From the NCBI GenBank assembly GCA_964509765.1, contig CAZDYI010000120.1, positions 1 to 10,568 of the forward strand: a DNA stretch of 10,568 nucleotides, given 5' to 3'. Shown piece after piece: positions 6,082 to 10,568 of this stretch. The translations under genes and the position numbers were made by a program. Positions within the stretch are counted from its first letter, which is position 1, and the number at the start of each line of letters is the position of its first letter. The DNA comes from CAZDYI01 sp964509765. Lineage in GTDB: Bacteria; Pseudomonadota; Gammaproteobacteria; Tethybacterales; Tethybacteraceae. The notes under the pieces were generated by a model, which made no database searches, was not told where the DNA came from, and worked only from the letters and a program-made list of their open reading frames with translations.

Positions 6082-6918
6082 ATGAAGTACGGGGTGCACG
6101 CCGGGCTGTGGATGGCGCGGTGGACGGACGAGCTCGCGCCGATAGTCAACGAGGTCGCCGACCTCGGCTACGACGGGGTGGAGGTCTCGCTGCTCGGGAT
6201 GACCGACGAGAAGGCCGAGGCCCTCGGCAAGCTCGTCCGCGACGCAGGCCTCGAGGTGACCTGCTCGGACGGGCTCGCCCCCGAGCGCGACATCACCTCG
6301 AAGGACGACACAGTCCGCGTCGCTGGAATCGAGTACCTGCGCTGGGCAATCTCGACCGCGGCCAAGATCGGCGCGCGGGGACTCGCAGGCGTCGTCTACG
6401 CCCCGTGGGGGAAGTTCGACCACGCCCGCAAGCAGGAGCGGAGCGACCTCGCGGCGCGCGCCCTCGGGGAGCTCGCCGGCCACCTCGAGGCCTGCGACGT
6501 CACCCTCGGCCTTGAGGCGATCAACCGCTTCGAGACCGACCTCGTCAACACCGCCGCCGAGGCCCGAGCGATCGCAGAGGCCGCGGGAACGGAAAGGGTG
6601 GGGGTGCTCCTCGACAGCTTCCACCTGAACATCGAGGAGAAGGACTTCGCCGGCGCGATCGGGACCGCCGGCGACAGGCTGTCGCACTTCCACGTCTCGG
6701 AGAACGACCGCGGCGTTCCGGGCTCGGGTCACATCCCGTGGGGCGACGTGAAGAAGGGCCTGGACTCGATCGGCTACGACGGCTGGATAGTCGCCGAGAT
6801 GTTCGTAATGGAGGGCAACCCTGCGAGCGCCGACCTGAACATCTGGCGGCCGCTCGAGAAAAGCCCGGGCGACGCGGCCGAGCGTGCGCTTGAGTTCATG
6901 AGGAAGACTTTTGGCTGA
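6082..6918 (+). CDS. Ketose 3-epimerase, D-tagatose/D-psicose 3-epimerase family (TIM barrel)
   Basis: A 278-residue xylose-isomerase-like TIM barrel. The four metal ligands of D-tagatose/D-psicose 3-epimerases can be placed: E145 (GLEAINRFETD), D178 (LLDSFHLNIEE), H204 (SHFHVSEN) and E239 (IVAEMF). The substrate-contact residues also fall at family spacing: E151 six after E145, H181 three after D178, and R210 six after H204. The NRFETDLVNT block is diagnostic. Such enzymes use a divalent metal to invert C3 of a free ketose (for example tagatose/sorbose or fructose/psicose, ketopentoses in some members). The ATG follows GGAGGG, and the gene lies ten bases after the ATPase gene, so epimerisation is probably applied to the imported sugar. 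Exact substrate is not readable. A phosphate-sugar role is less likely given the free-sugar active-site match. Confidence 0.87.
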   Translation: MKYGVHAGLWMARWTDELAPIVNEVADLGYDGVEVSLLGMTDEKAEALGKLVRDAGLEVTCSDGLAPERDITSKDDTVRVAGIEYLRWAISTAAKIGARGLAGVVYAPWGKFDHARKQERSDLAARALGELAGHLEACDVTLGLEAINRFETDLVNTAAEARAIAEAAGTERVGVLLDSFHLNIEEKDFAGAIGTAGDRLSHFHVSENDRGVPGSGHIPWGDVKKGLDSIGYDGWIVAEMFVMEGNPASADLNIWRPLEKSPGDAAERALEFMRKTFG

Positions 6919-7468
6919 TAACTTCATCGACTCTCTCAAAATGCTCTTCCTCTACCGCCGGGATTCGCTGAACGCCTTGGACGCCGCAACTGGCGACGGC
7001 GACCACGGAGACACGATGTGCAAGGGGCTTGAGGCCGCCTGCGCGAATCCCGACGAGCCTGGCAAGGCGTTCCGCAGGGCAGCAGGAGGCGCCTCAGGTC
7101 CGCTGTTTGCCGAGCTTCTCGAGGAGCTGAACGAGGCGGAAAACGGCAACAAGGAGCTTGCCGACGCGCTGGAAGCGGCTTGCGAAAAGATCAAGGAGAT
7201 CGGCGGGGCGGAGCAGAACGACAAGACGATGCTCGATCCCCTGTTGCTTGCTGCAGAGGCCGCGCGGAGCGGCACTGAGGTGCAGAACGTGGCTTGGATC
7301 GCAAACACCGTTGCGGTTTCGATGGAAGACATGGAGGCTAGGAAAGGGAGGGCAAGAGACTCGGAGAACGCCGGCAAGGGGCACGCAGACCCGGGAGCAA
7401 TCTCTGTTGCTCTGATGATCGAGTGTTACGTGGCAGGGGAAAACCCGAACAATGAAGAAACTGCTTAA
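6911..7468 (+). CDS. dhaL: DhaL-type nucleotide-binding subunit of a dihydroxyacetone-kinase-like enzyme
   Basis: A 185-residue protein of the DhaL (DAK2) family, the ADP/ATP-binding subunit of dihydroxyacetone kinases. The Mg-nucleotide aspartates D24, D29 and D31 in LDAATGDGDHGDTM keep the spacing of E. coli DhaL (30, 35, 37). Further family blocks are RAAGGASGPLFAELL (56-70), NDKTMLDPL (103-111) and RKGRARDSENAGKGHADPGA (144-163). The start is TTG at 6911, four bases after an AGGAAG, overlapping the epimerase gene by eight bases. The 3' end overlaps dhaK by 17 bases, so the subunits should be made in step. Base composition is clearly lower in GC than the neighbours (7141-7200 is 55% G+C, against 77% for 8161-8220 in dhaK). 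No DhaM phosphodonor gene is seen, so ATP is the likelier phosphate source. Confidence 0.88.
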   Translation: MADNFIDSLKMLFLYRRDSLNALDAATGDGDHGDTMCKGLEAACANPDEPGKAFRRAAGGASGPLFAELLEELNEAENGNKELADALEAACEKIKEIGGAEQNDKTMLDPLLLAAEAARSGTEVQNVAWIANTVAVSMEDMEARKGRARDSENAGKGHADPGAISVALMIECYVAGENPNNEETA

Positions 7469-8459
7469 CAGCAAGGAGCGGATGGTCGACGACATGATCG
7501 ACGGATTCGTCGCGGCCTACCCTTCGCTGGTCGCAAGGGGCGAAAACCCGCGCGTCGTCCGCAGGGCCAAGCCAGCAGACGCAGACAAGAAGGTCACCCT
7601 TGCCATCGGCAACGGCAGCGGCCACGAGCCGATCGCGATGGGCTTCGTCGGCGAGGGCATGCTCGACGCAAACATCGTCGGCGAGGTGTTCACCGCGCCG
7701 CCGGCGGACCTTATCCTCGAAGGGATCAAGGAGATCAACGGCAAGGCCGGGACGCTTCTTTTGATCTCGCGCCACGAGGGCGACGTCATCAACGGCGAGT
7801 GGGCGGTCGAGATGGCGACGGAAGAAGGGATGGACGCTCGACGCATCCTCATGTACGACGACATCTCGTCGGCGCCCAAGGGCGAGGAGGGCGACCGCCG
7901 CGGCGCAGCGGGCACGCTGTTTATCTACAAGATACTCGGCGCCGCGGCCGAGGAGGGGATGGACCTCGACGCGCTTGAGAGGCTCGGAGCCGAGGTCCGC
8001 GACAGCACCCGCACGCTCGGCGCCGCGGTGAAGGCGGGCGTCTCGCCGATAACCGGCAAGGAGATGTTCGAGCTGCCCGACGACGAGATCTACATCGGCA
8101 TGGGCGTCCACGGCGAGCCCGGCGTAAGTAGCCGCAAGGTCGGGCCGGTGTCCGAGCTGGTCGCCTTCATGCTCGGCGAGCTGCTCGCCGACCGCCCGAT
8201 CGAGGAGGGCGGCCGGGCCGCGGTCCTGGTAAACGGCTCGGGCGCGACGACGATGATGGAGCTGCTCACCGTCTACCGCGAGGTCGAGGCAGGCCTTGCC
8301 GAAAAGGGCGTCAAGGCGGTCGCGCCGCTCGTCGGCTCACTGTCGACCACCCAGGACACCTCGGGGTTCTCGGTCTCGCTGCTGGTCCCGACCGACGAGA
8401 TGCTCAGGCTGTGGACCGCTCCGCAGTCCACGCCGCTCTTCCCGGCGGTTTTCGAATGA
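7452..8459 (+). CDS. dhaK: DhaK-type substrate-binding subunit of a dihydroxyacetone/ketose kinase
   Basis: A 335-residue DhaK (DAK1) protein. It carries the three residues that act in E. coli DhaK: H58 (GNGSGHEP), D111 (EGDVING) and the covalent-binding histidine H220 (GMGVHGEPG). Members bind the carbonyl of dihydroxyacetone or a related ketose as a hemiaminal to this histidine while DhaL delivers phosphate. Length is close to the usual 330-356. Family members paired with sugar-catabolism genes phosphorylate erythrulose-type or other short ketoses, so the substrate here may not be dihydroxyacetone. The gene order L then K is the reverse of the common K-L-M order, and the four-base ATGA overlap with the aldolase gene couples kinase and aldolase synthesis. 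The class is secure; the substrate is open. Confidence 0.9.
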   Translation: MKKLLNSKERMVDDMIDGFVAAYPSLVARGENPRVVRRAKPADADKKVTLAIGNGSGHEPIAMGFVGEGMLDANIVGEVFTAPPADLILEGIKEINGKAGTLLLISRHEGDVINGEWAVEMATEEGMDARRILMYDDISSAPKGEEGDRRGAAGTLFIYKILGAAAEEGMDLDALERLGAEVRDSTRTLGAAVKAGVSPITGKEMFELPDDEIYIGMGVHGEPGVSSRKVGPVSELVAFMLGELLADRPIEEGGRAAVLVNGSGATTMMELLTVYREVEAGLAEKGVKAVAPLVGSLSTTQDTSGFSVSLLVPTDEMLRLWTAPQSTPLFPAVFE

Positions 8460-9376
8460 AGGGCGACCTGGTCCCTATCGGGCCCGTGTCCGGCGTCGCG
8501 GTCGACGCAGGCAAGGTGCTCGGCGACGCGCTCAAGAGCGCCCGCGGCGAGGACACCTCGAGAAAGGACCTGTTCAACTTCAAGCGCGCCGTGGTCTCCG
8601 AGCTCGGCGACATCGCGTCGACCGTGCTCGTGTGCTCGCGGCACGCCTACAACCTGTTCGAGCACTATCCCGACGAGTGCTGCCCGATGATCGCCTACGA
8701 GGACGACGCCTACCTGATGGCCGGCAAGGACGCGATCACGCCGCGCCCGCGCAAGATGCACGTCTCGGACTACCACCGCACGCAGGTCGACATGCTGAAG
8801 TACTTCATGTACTACGCGCCGAGCGGAAACAAGAAGCTAAACACCAGGAAGAGGAAGGTGATCGCCGAGATCGGGCGGCACTGCGCCGAGCTCGGCCTGG
8901 TGTTCGTGCTCGAGCCGCTCGTCTACCACCCAAAGATCAAGGCCGGGACCCCGGAGTTCGCAAAGGCCAAGCCGGACCTGGTCGCCCGCGCGACCGAGGC
9001 CTTCGCCGCGCCCAAGCTGCACGCGACCTGGCTCAAGGTCGAGTTCCCGGTAGACCTCGACTACGTCGAGGGCTACGGCGAGCCGGTCATGACGCGCGAC
9101 GAGGCGCTCGCGGCCTTCCGGCGCGGCGCCGAGGCCGCGCAGGGCAAGGACATCCTCTACCTGAGCGCGGGCGTGCCCTTCAAGCGCTTCGTCGAGTCGC
9201 TCGAGCTCGCCAAGGAGGCCGGCGTCAACTTCCGCGGCTTCATGTGCGGCCGGGCGATCTGGTCGGACGGAATCGGAGAGTTCGGCAAGAGCGGCTACGA
9301 CGGGCTCGCTGCGTGGTTGCGCACGACGGGCCGGGAGAGGCTGGTGAGGCTCAACGGGATCATAGGGAAAAAGTGA
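8456..9376 (+). CDS. LacD-like class I aldolase (tagatose-1,6-bisphosphate aldolase family)
   Basis: A 306-residue protein clearly related to LacD. Shared blocks are LKYFMYYAPSG (114-124, with K115), LVFVLEPLVYHP (148-159, acid E153), PEFAKAKPDLV (166-176), the Schiff-base segment WLKVEFPVDLDYVEGYGE (192-209, K194), LYLSAGVPFKRFVESLELAKEAG and CGRAIWSDG then WLRTTG. The order and spacing match LacD, which splits tagatose-1,6-bisphosphate to dihydroxyacetone phosphate and glyceraldehyde 3-phosphate; the same family includes the sulfofructose-phosphate aldolase YihT. The N-terminal 100 residues diverge, so the substrate may be a different ketose phosphate. The likely donor of that substrate is the adjacent DhaK/DhaL pair. 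The start is the ATG at 8456 inside the dhaK stop; an upstream in-frame ATG at 8411 lies within dhaK coding sequence and is rejected. Confidence 0.85.
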   Translation: MKGDLVPIGPVSGVAVDAGKVLGDALKSARGEDTSRKDLFNFKRAVVSELGDIASTVLVCSRHAYNLFEHYPDECCPMIAYEDDAYLMAGKDAITPRPRKMHVSDYHRTQVDMLKYFMYYAPSGNKKLNTRKRKVIAEIGRHCAELGLVFVLEPLVYHPKIKAGTPEFAKAKPDLVARATEAFAAPKLHATWLKVEFPVDLDYVEGYGEPVMTRDEALAAFRRGAEAAQGKDILYLSAGVPFKRFVESLELAKEAGVNFRGFMCGRAIWSDGIGEFGKSGYDGLAAWLRTTGRERLVRLNGIIGKK

Positions 9377-9378
9377 CA

Positions 9379-10140
9379 ATGCTCGAGGGAAAGACGGCGC
9401 TGGTTACCGGCGGGTCGAGCGGCAACGGCCGGGCGATCTGCATGCGCTTCGCCGAGCTCGGCGCGACCGTGGTCGTCGCCGACGTGACCGATAAGCCGCG
9501 CGAGGGCGGCAAGCCGACCGCGGAGGCAATCAACGAGGAGCGCCCCGGCAGGGCGCACCACGTCGCCTGCGACGTGAGCAAGGTCGCCGACCTCGAGGCC
9601 GCGGTGGGTTTCGCCGAGGGACAGGGCGGGCTCGACGTCCTAGTCAACAACGCCGGGATACTGAAGAAGGAGCCGCTGCACGAGGCGACCGAGGAGACGT
9701 TCGCCCGGATGGTCGAGGTCAACGTAAAGAGCGTGCTGTTCGCCTCGAAGGCCGCGGCGAAGGTCATGGTCCCGCGCGGGTCGGGCGCGATAGTCAACAT
9801 CGGCTCGATAGCCGGCATCCGCGGCACGGGCGGCTACTGCCACTACAACCTCAGCAAGGGCGCGGTGCGCATGCTCACCTGCTCGCTCGCCGACGAGCTC
9901 GGACCGAAGGGCATCAGGGTCAACGCCGTCGCGCCGGGGATCATGCACACGCAGATGAACGTCGAGGACGACCCGGTGATCGGCACCGAGGAGGGCGAGG
10001 GCTACCTGGACCTGATCCCGGCGCGGCGCTGGGGCAAGCCCGGAGAGGTCGCGGACGCATGCGCGTACCTCGCGTCGGACATGGCGAAGTACGTGATGGG
10101 GTCCACGCTGGTGGTCGACGGCGGGTACCTGCGCATCTGA
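9379..10140 (+). CDS. Short-chain dehydrogenase/reductase (classical SDR)
   Basis: A 253-residue cytosolic oxidoreductase with every classical SDR landmark. The nucleotide-binding TGGSSGNG is at 10-17, D35 ends the second strand (VVVAD), which favours NAD(H) over NADP(H), NNAG is at 90-93, and the catalytic set is N115, S143, Y156 and K160 (YNLSK). PGIMHTQM (186-193) follows, and the C-terminus YVMGSTLVVDGGYL is typical of glucose/ribitol/gluconate-type SDRs. In this operon it probably interconverts a polyol or sugar and its keto form, before or after the kinase step. The ATG at 9379 is two bases past the aldolase stop. An in-frame GTG at 9373 that overlaps that stop and lies closer to an AGGG is an alternative start adding two residues. 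Confidence 0.92.
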   Translation: MLEGKTALVTGGSSGNGRAICMRFAELGATVVVADVTDKPREGGKPTAEAINEERPGRAHHVACDVSKVADLEAAVGFAEGQGGLDVLVNNAGILKKEPLHEATEETFARMVEVNVKSVLFASKAAAKVMVPRGSGAIVNIGSIAGIRGTGGYCHYNLSKGAVRMLTCSLADELGPKGIRVNAVAPGIMHTQMNVEDDPVIGTEEGEGYLDLIPARRWGKPGEVADACAYLASDMAKYVMGSTLVVDGGYLRI

Positions 10141-10568
10141 TGGCCGGTCCTATTCGGGTTGCGTTGATCAGGGCGTCGCTGCCCAGCTACTTTCCCGAGC
10201 GTCACAACGTCTGGGGCCGGGCCGAGAAGGCCCTTGCGGAGGCCTGCGAGGCCGAGGGCGCCGAGTTGAGCGTGTATCCCGAGATTCCGATGAACGGCAA
10301 GGAAACCGAGAAGGCGGTCGAGTGGTGCGGGGGAGAGGGAACGGACTTCGCCCTGCTGCTGCACGGCGGGTTCACCATGGGTGACGTGGCCCTTGCGCTC
10401 GCAAAGTCGGACCTGCGCCTGGGATTCTGGTCCGTGCCCGAGCCGAGCCTGGAGGGTGACGTCCAGCTCAACAACTTCGTCTCGCTGAACATGTCCATGT
10501 CGATCGCTCGCACCGTGCGCGACATGAAAAGGAATCCCGTGCGCTGGTACCACGGCGCGCCGGAAAGC
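10140..10568 (+). CDS. L-fucose/L-arabinose isomerase-like protein, N-terminal fragment cut by the window edge
   Basis: An open frame of 143 codons reads off the right edge without a stop. The start ATG at 10140 shares one base with the SDR stop, so it depends on coupled translation; no Shine-Dalgarno is visible. The segments LLLHGGFTMGDVALALA (about 79-95), LGFWSVPEPSLEGDVQLNN (about 99-117) and MSIARTVRD followed by VRWYHG resemble the N-terminal and central domains of the fucose/arabinose isomerase superfamily (LLWAVPEP... LNN-x-x-GLN... W-x-x-G pattern). These enzymes interconvert aldoses and ketoses with a divalent metal; the metal-binding domain lies beyond the window. In this operon it would convert an imported aldose to the ketose used by the epimerase, kinase and aldolase. 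Family call is by motif resemblance only, and no substrate can be given. Confidence 0.65.
   Translation, partial: MAGPIRVALIRASLPSYFPERHNVWGRAEKALAEACEAEGAELSVYPEIPMNGKETEKAVEWCGGEGTDFALLLHGGFTMGDVALALAKSDLRLGFWSVPEPSLEGDVQLNNFVSLNMSMSIARTVRDMKRNPVRWYHGAPES

Noticed and set aside
1..10568. tRNA or rRNA genes, CRISPR arrays, insertion sequences or attachment sites
   Set aside because: No cloverleaf-like segment, regularly spaced repeat, transposase motif or flanking terminal repeat could be seen on either strand.

Overview
The window is GC-rich bacterial DNA in two unrelated parts. The organism cannot be named from sequence alone. The main solute-binding protein has a cleavable signal peptide with no lipobox cysteine, which fits a Gram-negative periplasmic protein better than a Gram-positive lipoprotein. 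Shine-Dalgarno sites are strong, and several genes appear to use non-ATG starts (GTG, TTG and probably CTG).

Left part (1-1854, minus strand). Read in the direction of transcription it holds an orphan HigA-type antitoxin (1854-1561), a three-domain DEDDh exonuclease / TerB-like / BRCT protein (1424-273), and the N-terminus of a voltage-gated-type ion channel (280 to the left edge) whose GTG start overlaps the exonuclease stop. No higB toxin gene lies beside higA.

Junction (1855-1995). This short divergent control region has an imperfect inverted repeat (1896-1920), a perfect TATAAT (1959-1964) and a strong Shine-Dalgarno (1983-1990) directed at the rightward operon.

Right part (1996-10568, plus strand). 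This is one long, tightly packed operon. It starts with an ABC importer: a YnjB-like binding protein, two separate EAA-type permeases and a PotA/MalK-like ATPase with a TOBE domain. A strong GC hairpin sits between the binding-protein gene and the first permease gene. Next come carbohydrate enzymes: a ketose 3-epimerase of the D-tagatose/D-psicose 3-epimerase family with its full active site, DhaL and DhaK kinase subunits on separate genes, a LacD-like class I aldolase, a short-chain dehydrogenase, and the start of an L-fucose/L-arabinose isomerase-like gene cut by the right edge. Most junctions overlap or are separated by 1-2 bases.

Read together, the operon suggests import of an uncommon sugar or polyol, aldose-ketose isomerisation, C3 epimerisation and/or redox adjustment, phosphorylation of the ketose by DhaK/DhaL, and cleavage by the LacD-like aldolase to triose-phosphate-level products. 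The enzyme classes are well supported. The substrate and the order of steps are inference. The use of a DhaKL-type kinase in place of an ordinary sugar kinase between an epimerase/isomerase pair and a class I aldolase is the most interesting feature.
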